Source: Desulfobacteraceae bacterium (GTDB lineage Bacteria > Desulfobacterota > Desulfobacteria > Desulfobacterales > Desulfobacteraceae). Taken from it: a stretch of 35,188 nt of DNA. The DNA lies in NCBI GenBank assembly GCA_015493575.1, contig WGCX01000315.1, positions 1 to 35,188 of the forward strand, read 5' to 3'. The first letter of the stretch is position 1; each line of letters opens with the position of its first letter. The notes under the pieces are model-generated. The model saw nothing but the letters and a program-made list of their open reading frames with translations. It had not been told where the DNA came from and searched no databases. The position numbers and the translations under genes were made by a program. Positions 15,283 through 24,289 of this stretch are shown in pieces.

Positions 15283-16809
15283 GTGGGATTTGAAATTACA
15301 AAAGAATCCTATGCCGGCGGAATCAAGGAAATCACCATAGGGAAAGGTGATAAAGCCCTCACTGTCGGTGGAGAAACATGCTATCCTTTTTACCAGTTTG
15401 AAGGCGAAATACCCAACAGACCCATTATTGCTATGGAAATATGGGATATGGAACCGCCTGAATGGCCGGCGGCAGCACTTGAGCCATTTAAAGACGTTCT
15501 CACTGATCCTGCTGCATGGGCAAAAAAATGTGTTGATGAATACGGCGCACAGGCAATTGTTCTGCAACTGAAAAGCATCGATCCCAATGATAAGGATGCA
15601 AGTCCTGAAGAAGCTGCTGCAACGGTAAAAAAAGTTCTTGCAGCAATTGATGTACCCCTTATTCTGTGGGGATGCACAGCTCCTGCCAAGGATGAAGAAG
15701 TTCTCAAGAAAATTGCCGAAGAATGTCAGGGTGAAAATCTCACCATAGGCCCTGTTGAAGAAAAAAATCACAAGGGAATCGGCGCTGCTGCAATGGGCTA
15801 TGGACATACCATCATATCCTCCTCTCCAATTGATGTTAACCTTGCAAAACAGGTTAATATTCTTCTCGAAAATCTTGGGATGCCTTTGGACAAAGTTATT
15901 GTTGATCCCACAACGGGCGGCCTTGGATATGGCATGGAGTATTCCTATTCAGTAATGGAACGTCTTGCCATGGCAGCCATGAATCAGGGTGATGACAAAC
16001 TCCAGAATCCCATGATCAACAACCTTGCCAATGAAGTGTGGAAATGCAAAGAGGCTAAACTCACCGTTGAAGGGGAGCCTCTGCTTGGAGATCCTGAAAG
16101 ACGTGCCATACTCATGGAATCCATTGGTGCAGTTTCATATCTCATGGGCGGATCAAACATACTTATAATGCGTCACCCTGAATCAATAAAACTTACAAAA
16201 GCATTTATTGACCTTATCATGGATGGGGGATCAGCAATGGATGTCGGCCCCATTAAAAAACGTCTTGATGATGTTGATATAGATTTTGCAGCCCTTGCAC
16301 CTGAAGTTGATCTGACCATTGAAGAAGAAGCAGGCTCTGCAAAAAAAGCCGCTCCTGCAAAAAAAGAAGAAAAACCTGCTGCCAAACCTGCTGCAAAGGC
16401 TGAACCTGCTCCTGCTGCGAAGGCTGAAAAAACCGTACCTGCAGAAACTCCGGCAGCTCCGGTAAAAGAGGAAAAACCCGCTGTTGATGCCAAGGCAGAA
16501 GCAGAAGCTGCTGCAAAGGCAAAAGCTGAAGCAGAAGCAAAGGCAAAGGCAGATGCCGAAGCAAAAGCAAAAGCCGAGGCAGAAGCAGAAGCAAAGGCAA
16601 AAATTGAAGCGGAAAAACAGGCTGAAAAGGATGCCGCTGCAAAACTTGAGGCTGAAGAACAGGCATTAAGAGATAAAAGAGCGGCAGAAATGGCAAAACA
16701 TGCTGCTGAGCAAACTGCTGCACCTAAAGCAGAAATTAAAAAAACAGCAGCAAAAACGCAGTTGTCAAAAACTGCAAAACTTTTAAATCAGCTTAAAAAA
16801 CGTAGATAA
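15283..16809 (+). CDS. acsD: Corrinoid/iron-sulfur protein small subunit with long A/K/E-rich tail
   Basis: AcsD (CdhD) pairs with AcsC to form the corrinoid/iron-sulfur protein that carries the methyl group from AcsE to acetyl-CoA synthase. The start is GTG 15283, after AAGGAGGTCAAA. Residues 1 to about 345 form the TIM-barrel-like family core, with LILWGCTAP, VDPTTGGLGYGMEYSYS (about 207-223) and a C-terminal MDVGPIKKRL. The Moorella subunit ends near here (about 320 aa as I recall). This protein continues for about 160 more residues: a Pro/Ala/Lys linker (about 351-402), a long Ala-Lys-Glu helix (about 403-480) like TolA or other single helices, and a basic end LNQLKKRR. The frame stays open with ordinary codon use, so the tail looks real. 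Its role is unknown. It heads the acs cluster, 82 bp before acsA. Confidence 0.93.
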   Translation: MGFEITKESYAGGIKEITIGKGDKALTVGGETCYPFYQFEGEIPNRPIIAMEIWDMEPPEWPAAALEPFKDVLTDPAAWAKKCVDEYGAQAIVLQLKSIDPNDKDASPEEAAATVKKVLAAIDVPLILWGCTAPAKDEEVLKKIAEECQGENLTIGPVEEKNHKGIGAAAMGYGHTIISSSPIDVNLAKQVNILLENLGMPLDKVIVDPTTGGLGYGMEYSYSVMERLAMAAMNQGDDKLQNPMINNLANEVWKCKEAKLTVEGEPLLGDPERRAILMESIGAVSYLMGGSNILIMRHPESIKLTKAFIDLIMDGGSAMDVGPIKKRLDDVDIDFAALAPEVDLTIEEEAGSAKKAAPAKKEEKPAAKPAAKAEPAPAAKAEKTVPAETPAAPVKEEKPAVDAKAEAEAAAKAKAEAEAKAKADAEAKAKAEAEAEAKAKIEAEKQAEKDAAAKLEAEEQALRDKRAAEMAKHAAEQTAAPKAEIKKTAAKTQLSKTAKLLNQLKKRR

Positions 16810-16891
16810 AAGACAGAGCATAGCCCCTTACAATAAAAAATGATTAATGCTTTGTTAAAAACATTAAATCAATCAAGAGGAGGAACCTCTA

Positions 16892-18913
16892 ATGGCAGAA
16901 GTAAAAAAAATAAAGGCAGCAAAAAAACCAAAACTTGCTGATCCAAAGGAAGCTTCAATTGATCTGACATCACAGGAATTGATTGCACATGCCCAAAAAC
17001 TTGGTGTGGAAACAATTTTTGACCGTGCAATGAACTTAAAACCCTGTGCCATCGGCATCCAGGGCATCTGCTGCAAGAACTGCGCAATGGGTCCCTGCAG
17101 ACTGCCCCTTCCAAAGGGCGGAATAGAAGGTGAAGACACAAGAAAAGGTATGTGCGGAGCAACTCCAAACACAATTGCCGCAAGAAACTTTGTAAGGATG
17201 ATTGCAGCAGGCTCTGCTGCACATTCAGACCACGGCAGGGGTGTTGCAGAGGTGTTTCTCTCTGCGGCGAAAAAAGAAACAGATGCATACAAAATAAAAG
17301 ATGTCGATAAACTTCTTGATATTGCGCCATGGCTCGGCGTTGAAACAACCGTGGAAGTTGATGGAGAAGAGCTTGACAGGGATATTGATGAAATCGCCGT
17401 TGAAGTCGGTGAAAATGCTCTTAAGGAATGGGGTAAAAACGAAGGCGAACTTCTCTACGCAAAAAGAGCACCAGCCCCTCTTTATGCTAAATGGAAAAAG
17501 AACGGTGTTATCCCGAGAAATATTGACAGAGAAATCGTTGAAATCATGCATCGCACCCATATAGGTGTTGACCAGGATTATAAGAACCTGATTAAACAGG
17601 GTACCAGAGCAGCCCTTTGTGATGGCTGGGGCGGTTCTATGCTGGCAACTGATCTTCAGGATGTTCTTTTCGGAACTCCTTATCCTCTTCAGTCCGAGGC
17701 AAACCTTGGCGTGATGAAAGAAGACCATGTAAACCTCATCGTTCATGGTCATGAGCCGGTTCTTTCCGAAATCATTGTAGCTGTGGCCCAGTCCCAGGAG
17801 ATGATTGACTATGCAAAAACAAAGGGAGCCAAAGGTATTCAGCTTAGTGGAATCTGCTGTACTGCAAACGAGCTTCTCCAGCGCCATGGAATCCCCACTG
17901 CAGGTAACTTTCTCCAGCAGGAACTTGCCATTATAACAGGGGCATGTGATGCCATGGTTGTGGATATCCAGTGTATCATGCAGAACCTTGCAAATGTTGC
18001 AAAATGCTTCCATACAAAACTCATCACAACCCATCCCCTCGGGAAAATGGAGCAGGAAAATGTTATCCATATTGAGTTTAACGAGCATTATGCCCTGGAA
18101 GATGCAAAACGCATTGTTAAAATGGCAATTGACAACTTTGAAAACCGCAAAAGCGAAGTGATGATTCCCCAGCATAAAACCACTCAGATCGCAGGATTTG
18201 GTGTTGAATCCATTAAATATCACCTTGGCGGAACATTCAGGGGCGATTATTACACACTTAACGACAATATCATTAACGGCAGAATCCGAGGTCTTGCAGG
18301 TATAGTCGGATGCAACAATGCAAGGTCAAAACACAATGATCAGCATGTAACGATTGCCAAGGAACTGATCAAAAACGATGTCCTTGTCCTTACCACAGGA
18401 TGCAGTGCCATTGCATGTGCCGAAGCAGGACTTATGACCCCTGAGTCTGCCCAGGTTTATGCGGGCCAGGGCCTTGCAGAAGTATGTGAAACAGTTGGTA
18501 TTCCACCTGTTCTTCACCTTGGTTCCTGTGTTGACAACAGCCGTATCCTCCTTGCTGCAACTGAAGTTGTAAAAGCAGGGGGACTTGGTGATGACATCAG
18601 TGATCTACCCGCTGCAGGAAGTGCTCCTGAGTGGATGAGTGAAAAAGCGATTTCCATTGGTCATTATTTTGTTACATCTGGTGTTTACACAGTATTTGAT
18701 CTCCCGTTCCCAACATCGGGAGCTCCTGTTTTCCACAATTATATCACCAAAGAACTTGAAGAAATCTACGGTGGAATGTGGGCTTTTGCATCGGATCCCA
18801 TCGAACATGCCCATAAGATGATTGCCCATATAGACAAGAAAAGAAAAGCCCTTGGTATTGACAAGGCAAGGGAAAGAGTTCTCATGGACTTTGATGACCG
18901 CCGGGCTCTGTAA
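16892..18913 (+). CDS. acsA: Carbon monoxide dehydrogenase catalytic subunit
   Basis: AcsA (CooS family) reduces CO2 to CO, or the reverse, and channels CO to AcsB. The 673-aa length matches Moorella AcsA. N-terminal cysteines C52 and C60 fit the D-cluster, and C61, C64, C69 and a cysteine near 88 fit the B-cluster. C-cluster ligands appear in SGICCTANELLQRHG, VGCNNARSKHN, TTGCSAIACAEAG and LGSCVDNSR. The start ATG follows GAGGAGGAACCTCT. A short basic N-terminus (KKIKAAKKPK) precedes the family core. It belongs to the bifunctional CODH/ACS type because acsB is directly downstream (108 bp), with a small hairpin TCTCAC-ATGAG-GTGAGA after the stop. Long antisense ORFs in the track are shadows. 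Confidence 0.96.
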   Translation: MAEVKKIKAAKKPKLADPKEASIDLTSQELIAHAQKLGVETIFDRAMNLKPCAIGIQGICCKNCAMGPCRLPLPKGGIEGEDTRKGMCGATPNTIAARNFVRMIAAGSAAHSDHGRGVAEVFLSAAKKETDAYKIKDVDKLLDIAPWLGVETTVEVDGEELDRDIDEIAVEVGENALKEWGKNEGELLYAKRAPAPLYAKWKKNGVIPRNIDREIVEIMHRTHIGVDQDYKNLIKQGTRAALCDGWGGSMLATDLQDVLFGTPYPLQSEANLGVMKEDHVNLIVHGHEPVLSEIIVAVAQSQEMIDYAKTKGAKGIQLSGICCTANELLQRHGIPTAGNFLQQELAIITGACDAMVVDIQCIMQNLANVAKCFHTKLITTHPLGKMEQENVIHIEFNEHYALEDAKRIVKMAIDNFENRKSEVMIPQHKTTQIAGFGVESIKYHLGGTFRGDYYTLNDNIINGRIRGLAGIVGCNNARSKHNDQHVTIAKELIKNDVLVLTTGCSAIACAEAGLMTPESAQVYAGQGLAEVCETVGIPPVLHLGSCVDNSRILLAATEVVKAGGLGDDISDLPAAGSAPEWMSEKAISIGHYFVTSGVYTVFDLPFPTSGAPVFHNYITKELEEIYGGMWAFASDPIEHAHKMIAHIDKKRKALGIDKARERVLMDFDDRRAL

Positions 18914-18920
18914 AAATACA

Positions 18921-18937
18921 TCTCACATGAGGTGAGA
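18921..18937 (+). other. Short hairpin in acsA-acsB gap
   Basis: TCTCAC-ATGAG-GTGAGA lies 7 nt after the acsA stop, with no T-run. It might protect the 3' end of the upstream message or act weakly in transcription. Confidence 0.5.
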
Positions 18938-19021
18938 CATATGCCTTTATATAAATTTAATACAAATTTTTAATCTTTTTTAAAAAAACGGATTAATAAA
19001 TCCTCAACGAAGGAGGACGTA

Positions 19022-21235
19022 ATGTCAAAATTAATAGCATTTGCAGCCATTCAGGGCGGTTACAAAGTTGTTGCTCAGGCTGAGGGAGCATATCATAAAG
19101 CTCTTGAAACCTATAACGCCGATACAAAAGTTGGTTTTCCAAACACCGGTTATTATTTACCTGTAATTTATTCCCTTTTTGGAATAAAAATCGAAACCCT
19201 TGAAGATATGAAGGCTCCCCTTGAAATTGCAAGGGGCCTTCTGCCTCCCCATATTAAAGGTAAACACTGGCTTCCCTATCTCGGGCCTCTCCTTGATGCC
19301 GGTATGGCAGGAATAATCTCCTATGAAATCATAGAAGCACTGAGATATCTTAATGAGCCTGATTTTTATCTCCATGCGGAAGATCCTGATATAGAAGCAG
19401 GTAAATTATGGACAGGTGCTGCCGATGATGTTGTTTTCAGGAAAAGAGGTGTTGAATTTGTTGACGGTTCCGCTCCCGGATTTGCAGCCATTGTAGGCTC
19501 TGCTCCTGATCCTGAAATTGCAAAAATGATTGTTGAAGATTACCAGAAAAAAAGTCTCTATATCTTCCTTGCTGCAAACCACAACGGAACAACCGTTGCG
19601 GAACAGCTCATTGAGGCAGGGGTGCAGATCGGCTGGAGCACAAGGATTGCATGTTTCGGACCTGATATCTCTTCTGCTGTATTTGCATTAGGCTTTGCAA
19701 ACAGGGTTGCCATGGCATTTGGCGGTATTGAGCCAGGCGATTACAAAAAAATCCTCAAATACAACAAAGACAGGGTTTTTGCCTTTGTAAACGCTCTTGG
19801 TGATGTTGGAACAGAATGGGGTGTTGCAGCAGCAGGTGCAGTAAACTGGGGTTTCCCAACCCTTGCCGATACGGATATCACACAGATACTTCCAACAGGT
19901 ATCTGTACATATGAGCATGTTGTTGCACCGGTCGCCTATGATGAAATATGCCAGAAATCAATTGAAACAAGGGGACTTAAGGTTAAAGTATCTGAAATAA
20001 ATATCCCGTGTGCATTTGGTCCTGCATTTGAGGGTGAGCGCGTCAGGGGAGCTGATCTTTTTGTCCAGTGCGGCGGTGGAAAAACACAGTGCACAGAGCT
20101 TGTAAAATCAGCTGATATGAATGAAATTGAGGATGGAAAGATAAGTGTTGTAGGCCCCGATATTACAGATCTTAAGCAGGGGGATACTTTCCCGCTTGCA
20201 ATCTATGTACAGGTTGCAGGCCGTGAATTCCAGGAAGATTTTGAGCCGATCCTTGAAAGGCAGATTCATCATCTTGTAAATTATATCCAGGGTATCATGC
20301 ACATAGGCCAGAGGGATATTTCATGGATACGTGTCAGTAAGGCAGGCGTGGAAAAAGGTTTTACCTTGAAAGACATCGGTGTTGTCCTCCATGCAAAGTT
20401 CCACCAGGAATTTGAAAAAATTCTTGACAAGGTTCAGGTCACACTGTTCACAAAGCAGGAGGATGTTGACAAATGGACCAAGATCGCAAGGGATGAATAC
20501 CATACACGTGACGCACGTGTTGATTCAATGACCGATGAAAGTGTTGAGACATATTACTCATGTACGCTATGCCAGTCATTTGCACCAAACCATGTCTGCA
20601 CGGTAAGCCCTGAAAGAACAGGTCTTTGCGGAGCATACAACTGGATGGACTGCAGGGCTTCATATGAAATTAACCCAACCGGCCCAAACCAGCCCATTGA
20701 AAAGGGAGAATGCCTTGATCCAAAGCTGGGTCAGTGGAAGGGTGTTAATGAATTTGTCAAAAAGGCCTCCAGAGGCGCCATTGAAAAATACAATCTTTAT
20801 TCCATGGTATATGACCCCATGACTACCTGCGGATGCTGCGAGTGTATTGCAGCAATGCTTCCATCATGTAACGGTATTATGACCGTTGGAAGAGATTATC
20901 TCGGTGAAACGCCATGCGGAATGAAATTTACAACTCTTGCTGGTGTTATGGGCGGTGGCGCTTCCTCACCTGGCTTTGTGGGACATTCAAAATACAACAT
21001 CACCCAGGGTAAATTTCTCCTTGGTGACGGCGGACTTTTAAGAATGGTCTGGATGCCCAAGATGCTTAAGGAAGAGCTTAAGGACAGGTTAATCGCCAGA
21101 GGTGAAGCAATGGGCGTTCCCGGGCTTTATGACATGATTGCCGATGAAACCGTTGGAATAACGGAAGAAGAAATCCTTCCCTTTCTCCAGGAAAAAGGTC
21201 ATCCTGCACTTACCATGGAGTCTTTAATCGGCTAA
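19022..21235 (+). CDS. acsB: Acetyl-CoA synthase (CO-methylating)
   Basis: AcsB condenses CO, a methyl group from the corrinoid protein and CoA into acetyl-CoA. The 737-aa protein has all A-cluster ligands: the [4Fe-4S] cysteines C514, C517, C526 and C536 in YSCTLCQS...HVC...GLC, and C603-G-C605 in TTCGCCEC for the distal nickel. Each is offset by exactly eight from the Moorella numbering I recall (506, 509, 518, 528, 595, 597). The N-terminal CODH-interacting domain is present, so this is the full bacterial form and not the short archaeal beta subunit. The start follows GAAGGAGGACGTA. Two strong hairpins follow the gene before acsC. No damage is visible. Confidence 0.97.
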   Translation: MSKLIAFAAIQGGYKVVAQAEGAYHKALETYNADTKVGFPNTGYYLPVIYSLFGIKIETLEDMKAPLEIARGLLPPHIKGKHWLPYLGPLLDAGMAGIISYEIIEALRYLNEPDFYLHAEDPDIEAGKLWTGAADDVVFRKRGVEFVDGSAPGFAAIVGSAPDPEIAKMIVEDYQKKSLYIFLAANHNGTTVAEQLIEAGVQIGWSTRIACFGPDISSAVFALGFANRVAMAFGGIEPGDYKKILKYNKDRVFAFVNALGDVGTEWGVAAAGAVNWGFPTLADTDITQILPTGICTYEHVVAPVAYDEICQKSIETRGLKVKVSEINIPCAFGPAFEGERVRGADLFVQCGGGKTQCTELVKSADMNEIEDGKISVVGPDITDLKQGDTFPLAIYVQVAGREFQEDFEPILERQIHHLVNYIQGIMHIGQRDISWIRVSKAGVEKGFTLKDIGVVLHAKFHQEFEKILDKVQVTLFTKQEDVDKWTKIARDEYHTRDARVDSMTDESVETYYSCTLCQSFAPNHVCTVSPERTGLCGAYNWMDCRASYEINPTGPNQPIEKGECLDPKLGQWKGVNEFVKKASRGAIEKYNLYSMVYDPMTTCGCCECIAAMLPSCNGIMTVGRDYLGETPCGMKFTTLAGVMGGGASSPGFVGHSKYNITQGKFLLGDGGLLRMVWMPKMLKEELKDRLIARGEAMGVPGLYDMIADETVGITEEEILPFLQEKGHPALTMESLIG

Positions 21236-21244
21236 TGATCAAAT

Positions 21245-21278
21245 AACTGACCTGTGACCCCTTGGTTTCAGGTCAGTT
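21245..21278 (+). terminator. Hairpin after acsB (no T-run)
   Basis: AACTGACCTG and CAGGTCAGTT form a perfect 10-bp stem around a 14-nt loop nine bases after the acsB stop. It lacks a T-run, so it may stabilise the upstream mRNA instead of terminating. Confidence 0.6.
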
Positions 21279-21310
21279 CATGATTAAACTATATTTAATA
21301 AAACGAAAAA

Positions 21311-21357
21311 GATGGCCCGGGCCACCAGAAATTTTCCGGGCCATCATTTCCTTTTAT
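21311..21357 (+). terminator. Terminator-like hairpin between acsB and acsC
   Basis: GATGGCCCGG and CCGGGCCATC form a GC-rich 10-bp stem, followed by ATTTCCTTTT. It would reduce but perhaps not abolish readthrough into acsC. Confidence 0.7.
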
Positions 21358-21417
21358 AAGAAATAACACATAAATCATTACATTTATTTATTTTTTTGTC
21401 AGAATCGTTGATTCTTT

Positions 21418-21461
21418 GAGGCAAATCCGGGTCAATCCAGATTTGCCTCATGGCAGTTATA
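21418..21461 (+). repeat. Dispersed repeat A copy A4 upstream of acsC
   Basis: GAGGCAAATC (21418-21427) and GATTTGCCTC (21440-21449) are a perfect 10-bp stem; TCATGGCAGTTATA follows as in other copies. Compared with A0 and A3, the stem bases differ but remain paired. It lies 64 bp before the acsC start. Confidence 0.88.
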
Positions 21462-21525
21462 CAGATTATGTACGAATTATAGGTAAACATACAATTTTTT
21501 TATTTTAGAATTTAAGGAGATAGAA

Positions 21526-22866
21526 ATGGCATTAACCGGTATACAGATATTCAAACTCCTTCCCAAAACAAACTGCAAGGAGTGTGGTGTTCCAACATGC
21601 CTTGCCTTTGCAATGAATCTGGCTTCAGGGAAAGCCGAGCTTGACAGCTGTCCCTATGTATCCGATGAATCAAGGGAAAAACTTGCCGAAGCATCAGCAC
21701 CTCCAATCCGTCCTGTAAAAGTTGGTAAAGGTGTCAGGGCAGGAGTTACAGGTGGGGAAACAGTTTTGTACAGACATGAAAAAACTTTTTTCAACCCCAC
21801 GCTCCTTGCTGCAACAATAACATCCGATACAGATGCTGCGGATCTTGAAAAAAGGCTTAAAGTATTTAATGCATTCCAGTATGAACGTGTGGGGCTTAAT
21901 TTAAGACCTGAACTTATTGCTCTTAAAGATGCAGGAAATGGCAAAGATGCCTTTGCTGAACTTGCAAAGACAATTGCTGAAAAATCTGAATTCAACCTTA
22001 TTCTCATGACCGAAGACCTTGATGTGATGAAGGCCGGAGTTGACGCAGCAGGTTTTAAGCGACCCCTTCTCTATGCAGCAACCAAAGACAATGCAGACGA
22101 CTTTGGAGCTCTTGCAAAGGATAGCGGACTGCCCCTTGCAGTAAAGGCTGAATCCATTGATGCTCTTATTGCTTTAACTGAAAAACTTACAGGCATGGGA
22201 TTAAAGGACCTTGTTATTGATTCAGGATCAAGGGAGATCAAACAGGCCTTTGAGGACCAGATCGCAATCAGACGTGCTGCACTCAAGGCAGGCAACCGTG
22301 CTCTTGGTTTCCCCACAATCACCTTTCCATGTGAAATGGCTTCAAACCTTGATATGGAATCACTTATTTCAGCCATGTTCATCGCAAAATACGGCGGAAT
22401 TGTTGTGATGTCAGATTTTACAACGGAATCGATCTTTCCATTGCTTCTTGAAAGGCTCAATATATTTACTGATCCACAGAGACCAATGACTGTAACCGAG
22501 GGTATATTTGAAATTGGTTCACCCGATGAAAACTCTCCTGTGCTTGTTACAACAAACTTTGCACTTACATATTTTATTGTATCCGGCGAAATTGAAGGAA
22601 GTAAAGTTCCTTCATGGCTGCTTGTAAAAGACTCTGAAGGCTTAAGTGTTCTTACTGCATGGGCAGCCGGAAAATTCAGCGGCGATGATGTCGGACTTTT
22701 TGTTAAAAAAAGCGGTATCGCAGATAAGGTTAAACACAAAGAACTGATAATTCCAGGATATGCAGCAGCCATTGCAGGTGAAGTGGAAGAAGAACTCCCG
22801 GACTGGACAATTACCGTCGGCCCGAGGGAAGCAGCTCACCTTGCTGCATTTCTCAAGGCAAGATAG
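21526..22866 (+). CDS. acsC: Corrinoid/iron-sulfur protein large subunit
   Basis: AcsC (CdhE) holds the B12 cofactor and a low-potential [4Fe-4S] cluster of the corrinoid/iron-sulfur protein. The 446-aa length matches the family. The N-terminal cluster is C17, C20, C25 and C42 (NCKECGVPTC...SCPY), a TIM barrel follows, and the C-terminal part after about 320 binds cobalamin. The start ATG follows AAGGAGATAGAA. It partners AcsD and receives the methyl group from AcsE, whose gene lies 154 bp downstream. The 290-bp gap from acsB, with two hairpins and repeat A4, suggests that acsC-acsE have an extra promoter or are expressed at a lower level than acsAB. Confidence 0.96.
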   Translation: MALTGIQIFKLLPKTNCKECGVPTCLAFAMNLASGKAELDSCPYVSDESREKLAEASAPPIRPVKVGKGVRAGVTGGETVLYRHEKTFFNPTLLAATITSDTDAADLEKRLKVFNAFQYERVGLNLRPELIALKDAGNGKDAFAELAKTIAEKSEFNLILMTEDLDVMKAGVDAAGFKRPLLYAATKDNADDFGALAKDSGLPLAVKAESIDALIALTEKLTGMGLKDLVIDSGSREIKQAFEDQIAIRRAALKAGNRALGFPTITFPCEMASNLDMESLISAMFIAKYGGIVVMSDFTTESIFPLLLERLNIFTDPQRPMTVTEGIFEIGSPDENSPVLVTTNFALTYFIVSGEIEGSKVPSWLLVKDSEGLSVLTAWAAGKFSGDDVGLFVKKSGIADKVKHKELIIPGYAAAIAGEVEEELPDWTITVGPREAAHLAAFLKAR

Positions 22867-22918
22867 ATAGTAAACGCTTACAGTCTGGAATTGACTGTGA
22901 ATGGCTACGACAATTTAT

Positions 22919-22963
22919 TGCCGGAGATAACGGTTAATTATTTTTTAGTTGACCTCTCCGGCA
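22919..22963 (+). terminator. Hairpin between acsC and acsE
   Basis: TGCCGGAGA (22919-22927) and TCTCCGGCA (22955-22963) form a 9-bp stem around a 27-nt AT-rich loop. A smaller ACAGTC/GACTGT hairpin lies just before it. No T-run follows, so partial termination or processing is more likely than a full stop. Confidence 0.6.
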
Positions 22964-23020
22964 TTAACAGTTATGTATATTTTTTATAATATAACCTCAT
23001 AACTGCAAAGGAGAACATAA

Positions 23021-23929
23021 ATGATACTTTTTGGAGAAAGTCTGAACGTTATTTCCAATGTGATCGGCAAGGTATTCAAGGAACCCGATCCTTCCAAGCG
23101 TGACCCTGAAGTCATCCAGAAGGAAGTGCTCAGGCAGAAGGACAAGGGTATGGATTACATTGATATCAACCTTGGGCCTGCTAAAAAATTCGGTGTTGAG
23201 CTGATGCCCTGGGTCTGCAATGTTGTTCAGGAGGCTGTGCCTGGCATGCCTCTGCTTCTTGATTCATCAAACATCGATGCCATAGAGGCAGGTCTTAAAG
23301 TCCTGAAACCGGCTGATCAGCCGCATATAATCAATTCAATCATGGTAAGACCTGCAAGATACGAGAAAATGGTTCCCCTTGCAGCACAATACGATGCTGA
23401 TTTTATTGCACTTATGTGGGGTCCCGAGGGTCTTCCAAGGGATGAGAACGAGCGTGCAGCACTTGCTGTGGAGCTTCTCTATTTTGCCAATGAAGCTGGC
23501 ATTCCCAATGAAAAGATCTGGGTGGACGGGATTGTAACACCTGTGAATATTCAGCAGCCACAGGCAATAAGCCTGATGAATTTTACCGCAATGATTGAGG
23601 ATATTGCACCCGGTGCAAAGACCACCTGCGGTCTTTCCAATATTTCAAACGGACCTCCTGATCATCTGCGCCCCATTCTTAACCAGACTTATATGGTAAT
23701 GCTCCAGAAACACGGAATGAAATCAGTTATTTCAGATCCCCTTGACGATCAGCTGACTGCAATTGCAAAGGGAAAACGCCAGGATATTGTTGATTTAATC
23801 TATAAAGTTATGGATGACAGTTCATCTGTCGATCCTTCAAGTCTGTCTGAAGAACTCCTTGCTTATTACAAAACCGTAAGGGTTATACTTGGAGAAACTC
23901 TGTACTCTGACTCATGGCTTGAACTTTAA
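23021..23929 (+). CDS. acsE: 5-methyltetrahydrofolate:corrinoid/iron-sulfur protein methyltransferase
   Basis: AcsE transfers the methyl group of methyl-THF to the cob(I)amide of AcsCD, joining the two branches of the pathway. The 302-aa protein has a pterin-binding TIM barrel: GESLNVI at the N-terminus, DINLGPA (about 48-54), LLLDSSN with D81 and TTCGLSNISNGPP. Moorella AcsE is about 262 aa; the extra length here is a C-terminal helical segment from about 265. The ATG is preceded by AAGGAGAAC. A strong terminator follows, so the downstream 97-aa gene and cooC may be only partly co-transcribed with it. It could be confused with MetH-type pterin domains, but the neighbours settle the assignment. 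Confidence 0.95.
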   Translation: MILFGESLNVISNVIGKVFKEPDPSKRDPEVIQKEVLRQKDKGMDYIDINLGPAKKFGVELMPWVCNVVQEAVPGMPLLLDSSNIDAIEAGLKVLKPADQPHIINSIMVRPARYEKMVPLAAQYDADFIALMWGPEGLPRDENERAALAVELLYFANEAGIPNEKIWVDGIVTPVNIQQPQAISLMNFTAMIEDIAPGAKTTCGLSNISNGPPDHLRPILNQTYMVMLQKHGMKSVISDPLDDQLTAIAKGKRQDIVDLIYKVMDDSSSVDPSSLSEELLAYYKTVRVILGETLYSDSWLEL

Positions 23930-23995
23930 GGTCAATTCTTAAATCAAATACTTAAATAACCAGCGATATACTGATCTGGTTAAAAGACCTTTTAT

Positions 23996-24039
23996 AACCT
24001 CTCCTTATTATTTCTTTATGAATAAGGAGGGGTTTTTTT
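23996..24039 (+). terminator. Rho-independent terminator after acsE
   Basis: AACCTCTCCTTATT (23996-24009) pairs with AATAAGGAGGGGTT (24021-24034) over 14 positions with one G-U, followed by a run of seven T residues. It is the strongest terminator inside the acs cluster. Confidence 0.92.
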
Positions 24040-24120
24040 ATTTATTCACCGCTTAGCTGCCTGTAGCCGGCATTTGCTATTGACTTGTCGAATTCAGGCA
24101 TTATTTTAGTAGTGCTTCGG

Positions 24121-24228
24121 CCAGCACACCATATTCGCCCATTTTGGCCTTCACAATTGCATTTGTATGCTTTTGCAGTCCCAAAACAGACAAATATGAA
24201 GAACTGCTCAAAATTAACATGATAAGGG
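24121..24228. repeat. Dispersed repeat B copy B2
   Basis: This stretch aligns with 8911-9015: both contain ATTTTGGCCTTCACAAT, GCATT(C/T)GTA, CAGTCCCAAA, AATATGAAG and ACATGATAAGG. The inverted arms are less perfect here than in B1. It lies between the acsE terminator and the 97-aa gene. Confidence 0.85.
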
Positions 24229-24289
24229 AGAAATGGCCAGGAACCTGAGGTATTAAATTTTTGCAATTAAAAAAAATTAAGATGGAAAT

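Larger units (their letters stand above)
23930..24289. other. 360-bp gap between acsE and the 97-aa gene
   Basis: No gene is visible. It holds a small ACCAG/CTGGT hairpin (23959-23980), the acsE terminator (23996-24039) and dispersed repeat B2 (24121-24228). The downstream gene therefore probably has its own promoter, which I could not identify. Confidence 0.6.

Noticed and set aside
16253-16723. Leu/Gln/Pro-rich antisense ORF (156 aa) and Gln/Lys-rich +frame ORF at 16484-16669
   Set aside because: Both are frame shadows of the GCA/AAA/GAA codon repeats in the AcsD tail.
17225-18223. Antisense 332-aa ORF opposite acsA
   Set aside because: It mirrors the codon bias of acsA, has no ribosome-binding site of note and no recognisable domain.
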